Below are positions 37,725-48,603 of a stretch of 64,000 nucleotides of DNA, in pieces; the stretch's first letter is position 1; every line of letters begins with the position of its first letter. The notes under the pieces are model-generated. The model was not told the DNA's origin and ran no database searches. It saw only the letters and a list, made by a program, of their open reading frames with translations. The position numbers and the translations under genes are program-made. The DNA comes from Cylindrospermopsis curvispora GIHE-G1 (GTDB lineage Bacteria > Cyanobacteriota > Cyanobacteriia > Cyanobacteriales > Nostocaceae): the NCBI RefSeq assembly GCF_014489415.1, contig NZ_CP060822.1, positions 2,961,501 through 3,025,500 of the forward strand, given 5' to 3'.

Positions 37725-40598
37725 CTAAAACAGGGATATTTGAGTTGGCTCATCATTTGTTCCTGATAGATTAAATGGCAACTCCATTTGTTCATAAGAC
37801 ACCTTGGCCTTTATCTCATCCATAGCCAACCATAAATCCAATAACACCTTCTCCTCTATAATTCGTTTTCTTTCATCCTTTATCTGAGGAATCACCTTCA
37901 AAACCAACTCAAAAGTTTTCATAAAAGCATCCTTACTTACCAATTCTGTATTTTTTAAGAACCTTCTGACAAACTCTATTTTTTGTTCTATTTGATAAAT
38001 GCAAATTATAGCATGAATTCCATCTACCAAATTCACACCAGAAAACTCCCTATCTACTACAGAAAAAGCCCGTTTCTTCAACCTTTGTTCTGGAGTTAAC
38101 AGCTTACAAAAACCACTAGCAGAATCCAACAACTTATATTTTTTCACCAAATCAGAAACATCAAAACCCCCCACAGCCAAAGCCAATTGTCTAGCTTCAT
38201 CAAAAGGAAATTCTCGCGCTTCAAAAGTATCCCAAGCCAGAATATACCATTGAGTCAAAGTATCCACCCCATGAAAATCCTTCCCCGCCAACAACCTTTC
38301 TAATCGGTATGATACTATAGCTTGACGCACTTCTTCAAAAGCTGCTTTAGGCTCTACTTTAATTCCTGTACTATCCAATATAGAACTATAACGGGTAAAC
38401 ACACTTAAAGCACTACCATAAGCTGTCAAACATAAATCAATACCCGGAGGCTTAATTCTTTGACGGGGGTCTTCCACCCTATCCGGTGCAGGTCTAGAAT
38501 CTGCAGTTAGGGAGCGTTCAATTTCTGGAGCTTTACTCAAGATAGTATTACGTAATTCCAGACGCACATCATCCCACCAACCTTGTTCAGCATGGGGATA
38601 ACGTTTACGACACACTAATAGAACGGTGCTAGAAACCGCATTTTTTTGAGCCTGGTGGAGATTTTGAGGATTTTCTGTACTAACCGCCCAGGAAGCTGTA
38701 ATTTCAAAACCAGCATCCATCAGAGACTTGGCTAAAATATCCCAAGCACCAGAATCTTTATGATTGAATTGAACAGTCATCACTCCATCATCACGCAAAA
38801 CCCGGTGGTATTCAGCAAAAGCCATGGACATTTTTGCCTCATAGTCTTGATTCGCTAGGATTTCTGGGGATATTCCCATATTCCTAAACCGGGAAGGATT
38901 AGCGACAGCTTCTCTTTCTTTATCTGTTAGTTCCAGATAGAAAAGTTCGGGGAATATATCTCCTAGACTGCGTTTTAGCCATACATAGAAAAAGTCTGCT
39001 AGTTCCGCATATTGAATGGTTGAATAATAAGGAGGGTCGGTAATTATTGCATGTACTGATTTATCAGCAATATGTGTTAAGTTATCCGCTGATGCTGACT
39101 CTATTTGAATTGATTTCTTATCTATGGGAATATCATACTTTTCTGTCTTTCCCACATTTTTTCCTAATAATGAACAAAGACTTTTATAGTCTGAGGCAAA
39201 AACATCAGCAAATGATTGCCATAAATCTCTTGTTCCTATAGTTTCTGGGTAGTTCCACATCAAATTAAGAGAATGTTGTGCCGTAGCTCTACGAGAACCA
39301 CCTCTTGCTGAATTCCAATGAGCCAATCTGCAGTTTTCATCAACACATCTATCCAAAACCAAAGCCAAATAAGTTGATATAGCTTGTGATTTCTCCCATT
39401 CATATTCAGATTGAATCAGATTTTTCGCTTCATTTATAATTTCTAAATATGTTACTAGCGTCACCAGTTGCCTGGGATTAAAAAACTTACTCCAATCATT
39501 AATACCCATGGCAAATAACCTATGAGTTTCTTGACCATCTGTCACTTCTACATCCGGAAAAAATCCTTTAATCTTCCAGTCTTCAATTTCATGTTCTATG
39601 TAATTTTCAGCTTTTTTCACCCCCATAATATCTAAATCATTTGGTATTCTAAACTCCAGACTTCCCTTTCCCTTTTTATAAGCTACCGCATATAATTGAT
39701 AGCCTAAACCTTCACCTTGAGCTTGCCTTTTAATAAAATCATCCTCAATTATATTCCCACAATTAACACACTTACCCACCCCCCTTCCAATAGTAGTTGT
39801 AGTATCCGGATCATATTCCCCATCATCTGTTGCAATCGTCGTCCCCTTCCCCTTTTTTCCCCTTATTAATTCAAAATCAACCCGCTTATTCTCACCATTA
39901 CCAATCGGTTTTACTGCAGTCCATTTATGTAAATTCTGCTTTTCTGGACGTTTATACAACCACCAATTAGGACTTAAAGGAATAACAGACTGACAATGGG
40001 GACAAACAACCGTGTGGGCCCATAAATAATTTTGTACTGTTTCCTCTGGTAAGGACGGAAAAAACTCAGCCAATCTTTTTTCTGCTTCCTCTCCCACCCA
40101 CTTTACCCACCTATCAATATCATCTTGTAAATCTGCTCCAAACTTTATCGGATATTCCATAGCTGCTTTCATCGTCACCACCGCAACCGAATTTAAATCA
40201 GAAGCCAAAACATTCAATCCATATCTAACCGCTTCAAAGGGTATACTACCTCCTCCCGCAAAAGCATCTAAAACCGTCGGAGTAGGATTTCCCCACACTT
40301 CCACGCAATAACCTTGCACCTTCTTAATTAATTCCCGGGAGGGAGGTGTTTTGTAGAGCTTCACCTCTTCTCCCGGTTTTAAACCCAATAAATCCTCAAA
40401 TTCCTCCATACTTACATCCGCAGGTAGCAAAGATGCCAACACACTAGCCCGACTAAAAGATAAAGGTTTGCGTGAATACCAGCGATGCAGTCCCTTAAAT
40501 GGATTTGCTCCATGTTCATAATAAACCTGCTCATTTAACGTTTGCACTGGCAATCTTTTCTCTATCAATAAATCTGGCCTTTGTCTGTCATTCACCAT
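37725..40598 (-). CDS. DUF1156 DNA methyltransferase, anti-phage associated
   Basis: 957 residues, first gene of the minus-strand operon. The DUF1156 start IEKRLPVQTLNEQVYYEHGA and GLHRWYSRKPLSFSRA is typical. SAM motif DAFAGGGSIPFEAVRYGLN lies near residue 112 and catalytic ITDPPYYSTIQYAELADFFY near 521, so it should methylate an exocyclic amino group (N6-adenine or N4-cytosine). CPHC (about 200) and CVNCG (about 280) may bind zinc. In defence islands such enzymes mark self DNA while partner ATPase and helicase act on unmarked phage DNA. BREX type 3 uses a related methyltransferase (PglXI), but no pglZ or brxA is visible here. Confidence 0.88.
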   Translation of the reverse strand: MVNDRQRPDLLIEKRLPVQTLNEQVYYEHGANPFKGLHRWYSRKPLSFSRASVLASLLPADVSMEEFEDLLGLKPGEEVKLYKTPPSRELIKKVQGYCVEVWGNPTPTVLDAFAGGGSIPFEAVRYGLNVLASDLNSVAVVTMKAAMEYPIKFGADLQDDIDRWVKWVGEEAEKRLAEFFPSLPEETVQNYLWAHTVVCPHCQSVIPLSPNWWLYKRPEKQNLHKWTAVKPIGNGENKRVDFELIRGKKGKGTTIATDDGEYDPDTTTTIGRGVGKCVNCGNIIEDDFIKRQAQGEGLGYQLYAVAYKKGKGSLEFRIPNDLDIMGVKKAENYIEHEIEDWKIKGFFPDVEVTDGQETHRLFAMGINDWSKFFNPRQLVTLVTYLEIINEAKNLIQSEYEWEKSQAISTYLALVLDRCVDENCRLAHWNSARGGSRRATAQHSLNLMWNYPETIGTRDLWQSFADVFASDYKSLCSLLGKNVGKTEKYDIPIDKKSIQIESASADNLTHIADKSVHAIITDPPYYSTIQYAELADFFYVWLKRSLGDIFPELFYLELTDKEREAVANPSRFRNMGISPEILANQDYEAKMSMAFAEYHRVLRDDGVMTVQFNHKDSGAWDILAKSLMDAGFEITASWAVSTENPQNLHQAQKNAVSSTVLLVCRKRYPHAEQGWWDDVRLELRNTILSKAPEIERSLTADSRPAPDRVEDPRQRIKPPGIDLCLTAYGSALSVFTRYSSILDSTGIKVEPKAAFEEVRQAIVSYRLERLLAGKDFHGVDTLTQWYILAWDTFEAREFPFDEARQLALAVGGFDVSDLVKKYKLLDSASGFCKLLTPEQRLKKRAFSVVDREFSGVNLVDGIHAIICIYQIEQKIEFVRRFLKNTELVSKDAFMKTFELVLKVIPQIKDERKRIIEEKVLLDLWLAMDEIKAKVSYEQMELPFNLSGTNDEPTQISLF

Positions 40599-40715
40599 AA
40601 GACTAGTATGTGACTAATTTATATTCATAGCAATTGTAACATATTTAAAACTACTCCACTAATTTTTCCCATCTTGTCCCGCGAGCTCCCATAGGGAGTG
40701 CTTCGCAATCGCCCG

Positions 40716-41440
40716 AGGACTCGTAGGTTGGGTTGAGCAACGAAACCCAACAAACCCACGGGATATAAACACTCCCCATGGCAGCAATTACCCGTTATTC
40801 TTTCAATTAACTCCTACCTGGAGATTGTCCGTGGGGGAGACCGGGAATCAATTCCCGGTCTCAAAGCTCAAGTCGGTTAAAACCGACTAATTTTGTCATG
40901 TTGTATATTTTATTAATAAAATACAAATTACACTGTATTGGAATACGCTTAAAAATATCTATGTACCCGCGCGCCGATTTTTTTTCCATGGTGGGGGTTG
41001 ACTATTTACCTTTGGATGTGATACCTTGATAATCGAAATTTGTGCAATTTTTTTAAAAATGCCACCACTCCATTATTACAATCCCATATTACCACATTTC
41101 CAGCCCTTTAATCATAAAAAAACTTATCTTGCTTGCGGCGAAACATAATTTTTTCTTATTGTTTATCAGGCGATTGCGAAGCACTCCCTATGGGCGATCG
41201 CAAAGCACTCCCTAGGGGAGATCGCCAGAGGACTCGTAGGTTGGGTTGAGCAACGAAACCCAACAAACCCACGGGATATAAACACTCCCCATGGCAGCAA
41301 TTACCCGTTATTGTTTGAATTAACTCCTACCTGGAGACTGTCCGTGGGGGAGACCGGGAATCAATTCCCGGTCTCAAAGCTCAAGTCGGTTTTAACCGAC
41401 TAGTTTTGTTATGTTGTATGTTTTATTGAAAAAATACAAC
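40716..41440. repeat. Two further copies of the 488-bp structured repeat
   Basis: A unit runs from about 40716 to 41167 and a second, incomplete one from 41168 to about 41440, ending at the AT-rich stem next to the tab2 stop codon. The second has GTCGGTTTTAACCGAC where others have GTCGGTTAAAACCGAC: the stem is kept, the loop changed. They match the units at 23901-25752 in the same orientation, so the defence island is bracketed by this repeat. No gene is present in 40599-41453. Confidence 0.92.
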
Positions 41441-41453
41441 CTACAAAAGGCGC

Positions 41454-42323
41454 TCAAAGATTGATTTCTTTTAATAACCAAAAACCAGCAAAGGACTGGG
41501 ACTGGGGATCAGACTGCACCCCAATAAAATGCACACCGTTGGCTTTTTGTTTAGCCTCTTCAAAACTCCTAGCCTCTGCTAATAATTTGGTAGTTCTCAA
41601 ATTTGCTAAAATCCAACTTTCCGTACCACCTGTCTCTAAAACCAACCTATCCCCTTGATTATTACGATTACTATCAAATCGTAAATATGCCAACTCCAAA
41701 CCGGACATCCATCCAGCAATGGGTAAAGCTCTGGGAGAAAAAATCAAAATTCCCGGAATGGGGGTTTCCGGGGATAAACCAGCTAATTCTAGGGGAAAAG
41801 CCTCACCAAAAGCAATTTCCCATTCTGGCATATCAGTAAAATCACTAACTTCTAAACTAACAAATGTCCATTGTTTACCTTCTAGCGCATCCGGTAACCT
41901 TTGAGGTAGGGGTCTTTCCAATCGCACGGAAGAGTTGGTCACCTGTTGATATCCGGGTTCTTGAGGATAAACTTCCTCCATTCTTTGTTGTATCCATTGG
42001 TTGAGAACTAAAGTTTTGCGACTAGATAGGGCAGGTATTCCCATGTCTTGACAAGCTTTAGTAATCATATTATTCATCTGTCGGCGGAAAAAACGAATTT
42101 TTATGGGCGCTACACCTGCTTTTTCAATAGCTTCTTGTAATGCTTGGCGTAACCAGACCGAATTGACTTGGGTACTAGGGCAATATTGCGAGTAGCGAAA
42201 TAGGGAATCCACTTTAGTAAGAACATCTGTAGGACTTTCACAGATCAAGACTTCCCAAACTTTTTTTTGATTTGCGTCCAGAATAGGACGAGAGTAAAAA
42301 TCGAGTTCCCAAATATTGCCCAT
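41454..42323 (-). CDS. Tab2/Atab2-family RNA-binding protein
   Basis: 289 residues starting MGNIWELDFYSRPILDANQK; this Met matches the conserved start of the family, whereas an upstream ATG at 42386 would overlap mtnA. Family marks: KKVWEVLICESPTDVL, RFFRRQMNNMITKACQDMGI and PSSRKT-like ALSSRKTLVLNQWI. In Chlamydomonas TAB2 binds the psaB leader and is required for its translation; in Arabidopsis ATAB2 serves both photosystems. The cyanobacterial homologue is presumed to act likewise. It ends against the 488-bp repeat, whose AT-rich stem could serve as its terminator. It stands in the same orientation as psaA and psaB, two genes away. Confidence 0.85.
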   Translation of the reverse strand: MGNIWELDFYSRPILDANQKKVWEVLICESPTDVLTKVDSLFRYSQYCPSTQVNSVWLRQALQEAIEKAGVAPIKIRFFRRQMNNMITKACQDMGIPALSSRKTLVLNQWIQQRMEEVYPQEPGYQQVTNSSVRLERPLPQRLPDALEGKQWTFVSLEVSDFTDMPEWEIAFGEAFPLELAGLSPETPIPGILIFSPRALPIAGWMSGLELAYLRFDSNRNNQGDRLVLETGGTESWILANLRTTKLLAEARSFEEAKQKANGVHFIGVQSDPQSQSFAGFWLLKEINL

Positions 42324-42382
42324 GTTATTAAGTAGACTTTTTGTTATCTTTTCGTTATATTGTTTATTGTAGTTTACTGTAA

Positions 42383-43408
42383 TCATGGAGTTGGCAATTC
42401 ATGGGGAGCAAAAGCACCATTCTCAGTAATGATAGCAGTTATTAATTCAGCTGGGGTCACATCAAAAGCAGGATTATAAAATTCCACCCCTAAAGGCGTG
42501 AGCATACTGTCACCAAGCTGGTAAATTTCCGATGGGTGACGCTCTTCTATGGGAATTTTATCCCCACTATCTAGAGTGAAATCAATAGTGGAAACGGGTG
42601 CGGCTACAAAAAATGGAACATTATGGGATTTAGCAACAATGGCTAGATTGTAAGTACCTATTTTATTTGCTGTGTCTCCATTAGCTGCTATTCTATCTGC
42701 ACCAACAACTACAGCATCAATTAAACCTTGCTTCATACAGTGCGCTGCCATATTATCAGCAATCACGGTGACGGGAATACCTTCTTGTACACATTCCCAT
42801 GCGGTGAGCTTTGCACCTTGTAAACGAGGACGAGTTTCATCGGCAAAAACCCTACTTAGTCTCCCCTCTTTCCAAGCTGAACGCACCACTCCCAATGCTG
42901 TACCATAACCAGCGGTTGCTAAAGCACCTGCATTACAATGAGTAAGAATAATTAGTTTTTCTGGTGTTTTGGGTAAAACTTTTAACCCGTTGTCACCTAT
43001 AAGTTGACAAGTTTCTAGATCTTCAGCACGAATTTTTTCAGCAGTTTCTAGCAAATTTTGTTTAATTTCTTCTATATTCCCCAAGGTTTCGTAGGCAATT
43101 TGCATCATTCTCCCAATAGCCCAAAATAGATTGACCGCAGTGGGGCGTGTGGAGCGTAATAATTGGGCCACACCTTCTAAATCATGTAGAAACTCCAGGC
43201 GATTATTTGTTTTTATTTCCCTGGCGCCCAAATACATACCATAAGCAGCAGCAACACCAATAGCGGGCGCACCTCTAACAATCATAGTTCTAATTGCCTC
43301 AGCCATATCCTGACTGCGATGAACCTCAATCACAGCGTATTCATTGGGTAGACGAGTTTGATCAATTAGTACAACTGAGTCATTTTTCCAGATTACAGGA
43401 TAAAGCAT
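42383..43408 (-). CDS. mtnA: S-methyl-5-thioribose-1-phosphate isomerase
   Basis: 341 residues. It converts methylthioribose 1-phosphate to the ribulose form in methionine salvage. Visible are [17 protein letters not shown] near the start, the catalytic Cys in [20 protein letters not shown] and the catalytic Asp in [20 protein letters not shown]. Length is normal for the family. It precedes tab2 by 59 bp in the same direction and follows psaB by 93 bp, with a GC-rich hairpin in between. No neighbouring salvage genes are seen. Confidence 0.95.
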   Translation of the reverse strand: MLYPVIWKNDSVVLIDQTRLPNEYAVIEVHRSQDMAEAIRTMIVRGAPAIGVAAAYGMYLGAREIKTNNRLEFLHDLEGVAQLLRSTRPTAVNLFWAIGRMMQIAYETLGNIEEIKQNLLETAEKIRAEDLETCQLIGDNGLKVLPKTPEKLIILTHCNAGALATAGYGTALGVVRSAWKEGRLSRVFADETRPRLQGAKLTAWECVQEGIPVTVIADNMAAHCMKQGLIDAVVVGADRIAANGDTANKIGTYNLAIVAKSHNVPFFVAAPVSTIDFTLDSGDKIPIEERHPSEIYQLGDSMLTPLGVEFYNPAFDVTPAELITAIITENGAFAPHELPTP

Positions 43409-43446
43409 AATTACCGGAGAGGGGATATGAATGGTTTTAAAGATTT

Positions 43447-43472
43447 AACCCCACCCTGGGGGGGGTGGGGCT
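43447..43472 (-). terminator. Hairpin after psaB
   Basis: CCCCACCC and GGGTGGGG form an 8-bp GC stem 30 bp after the psaB stop. On the minus strand it is followed by TTAAATCTTT, only a weak U-run, so it may serve as 3' stabiliser as well as terminator separating psaAB from mtnA. Confidence 0.6.
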
Positions 43473-43501
43473 ATGAACTTACTTGCTTCTAAATGTGAGC
43501 A

Positions 43502-45733
43502 TCAACCAAATTTGCCAGCAGTGGAAGCAATAAGGAATGCAGCGTAGGTGAGGATGTAACCAACGGTGAAGTGAGCTAAACCAACCACACGAGCTTGCAC
43601 GATGGAGAGAGCAACGGGTTTATCCTTCCAGCGAACTAGGTTAGCTAAAGGAGTGCGCTCGTGAGCCCAAACCAAGGTTTCGATTAATTCTTGCCAATAT
43701 CCTCTCCAGGAGATCAAGAACATGAAACCAGTTGCCCACACCAGGTGTCCAAATAAGAACATCCAGGCCCAAACAGATAGGTTATTCATGCCATAGGCAT
43801 TATAGCCGTTGATCAACTGAGCGGAGTTAGCCCAGAGGTAATCCCGGAACCATCCCATTAAATAGGTTGAGTTTTCGTTGAACTGGGCAACGTTACCCTG
43901 CCAAATACCCAGGTGTTTCCAGTGCCAATAGAAGGTTACCCAACCAATGGTGTTTAACATCCAGAACATTGCTAGGTAGAAAGCGTCCCAAGCTGAAATA
44001 TCGCAAGTACCGCCCCGACCAGGACCGTCGCAAGGGAAGGCGTAACCAAAATCCTTTTTGTCAGGCATTAGCTTGGAACCACGAGCATCTAAAGCACCTT
44101 TAACCAGTACTAAGGTGGTGGTGTGAATAGCTAAAGCAAAGGCATGGTGAACCAAGAAGTCGCCAGGTCCAATGGTTAAGAACAGGGAGTTAGTACCAGA
44201 GTTAATGGCATCTAACCAACCAGGTAGCCAAACATTACCAGCGTTGGGGTAAGCTGTGTAGGCAATACTGTCGGGGTTAGACAACAATACGTTAAGCCCG
44301 TATAAAGCTTTACCTTGAGCAGCTTGAATAAATTGGGCAAACACTGGCTCAATGAGGATTTGCTTTTCAGGAGTACCGAAAGCAACTACTACATCATTAT
44401 GAACGTACAGACCCAAGGTGTGGAAACCGAGGAACAGGGACACCCAGCTTAAGTGAGAGATAATCGCTTCTTTGTGCTGAAGAATCCGGTCCAGTACGTT
44501 GCCCTTGTTTTGTTCTGGATCGTAGTCACGAACCCAGAAAATGGCGGCGTGGGCAAAAGCACCAACCATCAAGAAACCAGCTATGTACTGGTGGTGAGTA
44601 TATAATGCTGCCTGAGTAGTGTAGTCCTTAGCGATGAACGCGTAGGAAGGCAAAGAGTACATGTGTTGCGCCACCAGGGAAGTGACGGTTCCTAACGCTG
44701 CCAATGCCAAAGACAGTTGGAAGTGTAAGGAGTTGTTGATGGTGTCGTACAAACCTTGGTGAGGTAAGTTGAACTGACCTTCACTCTTGCTACCAGGAAC
44801 TAAACCAGATTTGGAATTGAGCATTTCTTTGATGCTGTGACCAATTCCAAAGTTGGTGCGGTACATGTGACCAGCAATAATGAACAGAACTGCGATCGCC
44901 AGATGATGATGAGCTATATCAGTCAACCACAGAGATTCTGTTTGAGGATGGAAACCACCTAAGAAGGTCAAAATTGCTGTTCCCGCACCGGTGGAGGTGC
45001 CGAAGATCTGACCTGCGGTATCGGGGTTTTGAGCATACACACCCCAGTTACCAGTGAAGAAGGGGGTCAAACCTGCGGGGTGGGGAGCCACACTCAAGAA
45101 GTTATCCCAGCCTACGTGAATACCGCGAGACTCAGGGATAGCAACGTGAACCAAGTGACCAGTCCATGCTAGGGAGCTAACACCAAATAAACCAGCTAGG
45201 TGATGGTTTAAACGGGGTTCAGCACTCTTGAACCAGGAGAGACTAGGACGGAACTTGGGTTGCAAGTGCAACCAACCAGCAAACAGGAACAATGCAGCCA
45301 ATAGCAACAAGCCTAGGGAACCGGTATACAGTTCTTGGTTTGTCCGCATCCCAATGGTGTACCACCAGTGATAAACACCTGAGTAAGCAATGTTGACAGG
45401 ATTGCTCGCGCCAGCTTGGGTGAAAGCGTCAACTGCTGGTGCGCCGAAGTGAGGGTCCCAAATCGCGTGGGCGATGGGACGGACGTTGAGGGGATCTTTG
45501 ATCCACTGTTCAAAGTTACCTTGCCAGGCTACGTGGAACAGGAGGCTGGATGCCCACAGAAAGATGATTGCCAGGTGACCGAAATGGGTAGCGAAAATCT
45601 TTTGGTAAAGATTTTCTTCCGTCATGCCGTCATGGCTCTCAAAATCGTTGCCTGTGGCGATCGCATACCAAATCCGACGAGTAGTCGGGTCCTGTGCGAG
45701 ATCCTGGCTAAACTTGGGAAATTTTGTTGCCAT
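43502..45733 (-). CDS. psaB: Photosystem I P700 apoprotein A2
   Basis: 743 residues with 11 transmembrane helices. Together with PsaA it binds P700, most antenna chlorophyll and the FX cluster. The FX loop [13 protein letters not shown] supplies two cysteines. The start [20 protein letters not shown] and the end IASTAGKFG are typical. It lies 103 bp after psaA in the same operon. Codon use is that of a highly expressed gene. No anomalies seen. Confidence 0.99.
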   Translation of the reverse strand: MATKFPKFSQDLAQDPTTRRIWYAIATGNDFESHDGMTEENLYQKIFATHFGHLAIIFLWASSLLFHVAWQGNFEQWIKDPLNVRPIAHAIWDPHFGAPAVDAFTQAGASNPVNIAYSGVYHWWYTIGMRTNQELYTGSLGLLLLAALFLFAGWLHLQPKFRPSLSWFKSAEPRLNHHLAGLFGVSSLAWTGHLVHVAIPESRGIHVGWDNFLSVAPHPAGLTPFFTGNWGVYAQNPDTAGQIFGTSTGAGTAILTFLGGFHPQTESLWLTDIAHHHLAIAVLFIIAGHMYRTNFGIGHSIKEMLNSKSGLVPGSKSEGQFNLPHQGLYDTINNSLHFQLSLALAALGTVTSLVAQHMYSLPSYAFIAKDYTTQAALYTHHQYIAGFLMVGAFAHAAIFWVRDYDPEQNKGNVLDRILQHKEAIISHLSWVSLFLGFHTLGLYVHNDVVVAFGTPEKQILIEPVFAQFIQAAQGKALYGLNVLLSNPDSIAYTAYPNAGNVWLPGWLDAINSGTNSLFLTIGPGDFLVHHAFALAIHTTTLVLVKGALDARGSKLMPDKKDFGYAFPCDGPGRGGTCDISAWDAFYLAMFWMLNTIGWVTFYWHWKHLGIWQGNVAQFNENSTYLMGWFRDYLWANSAQLINGYNAYGMNNLSVWAWMFLFGHLVWATGFMFLISWRGYWQELIETLVWAHERTPLANLVRWKDKPVALSIVQARVVGLAHFTVGYILTYAAFLIASTAGKFG

Positions 45734-45836
45734 AGGGTTGATGATTCCTCTGACCTTTAGCCATTGATTACTATCAGAGACATTTTGGGTCTTAGATTTT
45801 GGTAATTTCCAAAACCCAAAATATCGCCTGAAATTG

Positions 45837-48092
45837 TTAACCTACTGAAAGTATGTGTGCGTGGAAGAATGCCCAAGTAGTGGCAATTCCTCCCAGGAGG
45901 TAGTGAGCTACACCTACGGCCCGACCTTGAGTGATGCTCAAAGCGCGGGGTTGAATTGTGGGAGCTACTTTTAGTTTATTATGTGCCCAAACTATGGACT
46001 CAATTAATTCTTGCCAGTAGCCGCGACCACTGAACAGGAACATCAAACTGAATGCCCAAATGAAGTGAGCGCCCAAGAACATTAGTCCGTAAGCAGACAG
46101 TTCACTACCGTAGGAGTTGATTACTTGTGTAGCTTGTGCCCACAGGAAATCCCGTAACCAACCGTTGATGGTGATGGCACTTTGGGCAAAGTTATCACCT
46201 GTGATGTGACTAACCACCCCATCATCTACGGTACCCCATACATCGGACTGCATTTTCCAGCTAAAGTGGAAGATTACGATAGATAGGGAGTTATACATCC
46301 AGAACAGTCCTAGGAATACATGGTCCCAACCGGAAACTTGGCAGGTACCACCACGACCTGGACCGTCGCAAGGGAAGCGGAAACCTAAATTGGCTTTGTC
46401 TGGAATTAAACGGGAACTACGAGCATACAATACACCCTTCAGCAGGATTAGTACTGTTACATGAATGGTGAAGGCGTGAATGTGGTGAACCAAAAAGTCT
46501 GCTGTGCCCAAGGGAATAGCTGCAGCTGCCACTTTGCCACCCACTGCCAACACTCCACCCCCAAACACGTAGCTTACCGCTTCTAGAGCATTAGGTGCTG
46601 TTGTTCCAGGTGCTAAATGGTGTAGACCTTGTACCCACTGTGCAAACACTGGTTGCAATTGAATTGCTGTGTCTGAGAACATATCCTGGGGACGACCTAG
46701 AGCACGCATTGTGTCGTTGTGAATGTACAAACCAAAGCTATGGAAGCCTAAGAATATACAAACCCAGTTGAGGTGAGAGATGATAGCATCACGGTGACGA
46801 ATCACACGATCCAACACGTTGTTTTGGTTCACTACTGGATCATAGTCGCGCACCATGAAGATTGCCGCGTGAGCAGCACCACCTACAATCAGGAACCCAC
46901 CTATCCACATGTGGTGTGTAAATATACACAACTGTGTGGCGTAGTCGGTTGCCAAATATGGATAGGGAGGCATCGCGTACATGTGATGAGCGATGATGAT
47001 TGTCAAGGAACCCAAGAAAGCCAGGTTGGTAGCCAGTTGGGCATGCCAAGAGGTGGTCAGGTTTTCGTAGAGACCTTTATGACCTTCACCTGTGAAAGGA
47101 CCTTTGTGGTTTTCTAGGATATCTTTGATGCTGTGACCGATACCCCAGTTGGTGCGGTACATGTGACCAGCGATGATGAATAACACTGCGATCGCTAAGT
47201 GGTGATGAGCAATATCAGTCATCCACAGCCCGCCTGTTACTGGATTCAATCCACCTTTAAAGGTCAAAATGTCAGCGTAGGCTCCCCAGTTCAAGGTGAA
47301 GAAAGGAGTTAACCCACCAGCAAAGCTAGGATACAGGTGAGCAATCAGTTCTTTGTTCAAAATGAACTCATGAGGCAAGGGAATATCCTTAATAGCCACA
47401 CCCGAATCCAACAGTTTATTAACTGGTGCGGAAACGTGAATGATGTGACCTGTCCATCCCAAGGAACCACAGCCTAGTAATACGGCTAAGTGGTGATTTA
47501 GCATCGACTCCACGTTTTGGAACCATTCCAATTTGGGAGCGCGTTTGTGGTAGTGGAACCAACCAGCAAACAGGAATAAACCTGCCAGCACCAAACCGCC
47601 AATGGCAGTCACATAAAGTTGGAATGAGCTAGTTATACCCCAGCCACGCCACACTTGGAATAAGCCAGAGGTGATTTGAATGCCGTGGAAACCGCCACCA
47701 ACATCACCATTTAAAATGTCCTGTCCAACGATTGGCCATACAGTTTGTGCACTGGGTTTTACCCCCAGCGGATCTGCTAACCAAGCTTCATAATTAGAGA
47801 ACTTAGCTCCATGGAAGATCATTCCGCTTAACCATATTGTCACTACGGCCAAATGGCCAAAGTGTGCGGAGAAGATTTTGCGGGAAATGTCTTCTAAGTC
47901 GCTTGTGTGCGTATCGAAATCGTGGGCGAGGGCGTGGAGGTCCCAAATCCACGTGGTGGTTTTTGGACCTTTAGCCAAGGATCTGTCGAAGTGACCGGGT
48001 TGGGCCCATTTCTCAAATGAGGTAGGCACGGGGTCATTATCAACTATGACTCTTGCTTTTTTCGCCTCTCGCTCCGGAGGACTAATAGTCAT
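45837..48092 (-). CDS. psaA: Photosystem I P700 apoprotein A1
   Basis: 751 residues, the partner of PsaB in the reaction-centre heterodimer. [13 protein letters not shown] provides the other two cysteines of FX. The start [20 protein letters not shown] is usual for cyanobacteria, and AGGAGG lies 6 nt before the ATG. Repeated [20 protein letters not shown] blocks carry chlorophyll-binding His. First gene of the psaA-psaB operon, whose promoter must lie in the 48093-48603 gap; no single consensus promoter could be chosen there. Confidence 0.99.
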   Translation of the reverse strand: MTISPPEREAKKARVIVDNDPVPTSFEKWAQPGHFDRSLAKGPKTTTWIWDLHALAHDFDTHTSDLEDISRKIFSAHFGHLAVVTIWLSGMIFHGAKFSNYEAWLADPLGVKPSAQTVWPIVGQDILNGDVGGGFHGIQITSGLFQVWRGWGITSSFQLYVTAIGGLVLAGLFLFAGWFHYHKRAPKLEWFQNVESMLNHHLAVLLGCGSLGWTGHIIHVSAPVNKLLDSGVAIKDIPLPHEFILNKELIAHLYPSFAGGLTPFFTLNWGAYADILTFKGGLNPVTGGLWMTDIAHHHLAIAVLFIIAGHMYRTNWGIGHSIKDILENHKGPFTGEGHKGLYENLTTSWHAQLATNLAFLGSLTIIIAHHMYAMPPYPYLATDYATQLCIFTHHMWIGGFLIVGGAAHAAIFMVRDYDPVVNQNNVLDRVIRHRDAIISHLNWVCIFLGFHSFGLYIHNDTMRALGRPQDMFSDTAIQLQPVFAQWVQGLHHLAPGTTAPNALEAVSYVFGGGVLAVGGKVAAAAIPLGTADFLVHHIHAFTIHVTVLILLKGVLYARSSRLIPDKANLGFRFPCDGPGRGGTCQVSGWDHVFLGLFWMYNSLSIVIFHFSWKMQSDVWGTVDDGVVSHITGDNFAQSAITINGWLRDFLWAQATQVINSYGSELSAYGLMFLGAHFIWAFSLMFLFSGRGYWQELIESIVWAHNKLKVAPTIQPRALSITQGRAVGVAHYLLGGIATTWAFFHAHILSVG

Positions 48093-48603
48093 TCGACCTC
48101 CTCTGTCAATAGGGAATGAGGAATCATGGACACCACAGAGTTAATTTTACTCTTCGTTTCCAGTTGTTTTCTGGAACCGTGTGGATTTTTCGTTTCTGTT
48201 GAATTATAGAGTCTGTACTTGTACTTTGTTGGAGACATTTTAACAATAATTTAAAATTGCCAGATTCGTTGTTACATCTGCCTTTTATATTTAGGTCTAT
48301 TGCTAAAAAGTCAATAGTTTTTTTATTTAATTTACAAACCATTACAATTCTTAAAACTAATAGTTTTTAGGATCCCGTGGCCACCCTATCCCTGGTCTCC
48401 CCACCTTGGTTGTACGGAAACTATTACTATCAGTATTAGTAATTAATATTACTTAATGTGGCGATTTGGTGGGAGAATGGCAATTTAGCTCAAACTACAG
48501 AATGATTATTTTTCCAAAGTTTAGGGGAAAATGTGTGAGTGGGACTTGCTGTCGTTTAATATGTGATCAATAGATTTTCTTGAGGAGAACTTTAGGTGAG
48601 GGT
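48093..48603. other. Divergent regulatory region of psaA and a lipoprotein gene
   Basis: A 511-bp gene-free stretch holding the promoters of psaAB (minus) and the lipoprotein (plus). It has an AT-rich part (48230-48360) and a GC-rich block near 48370-48410. The large size fits the long upstream region usual for light-regulated psaAB. A 72-codon frame on the minus strand (48124-48342) has no ribosome binding site and looks accidental. Confidence 0.6.

Noticed and set aside
30519-40598. Naming the operon BREX or DISARM
   Set aside because: No PglZ, BrxA/L, DrmA or DrmB counterpart is present; only the methyltransferase and helicase classes are shared.
46773-47117. Plus-strand frames inside psaA and psaB
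   Set aside because: Shadows of highly biased coding sequence.
48124-48342. 72-codon minus-strand frame upstream of psaA
   Set aside because: Lies in the promoter region, no ribosome binding site, no recognisable pattern.
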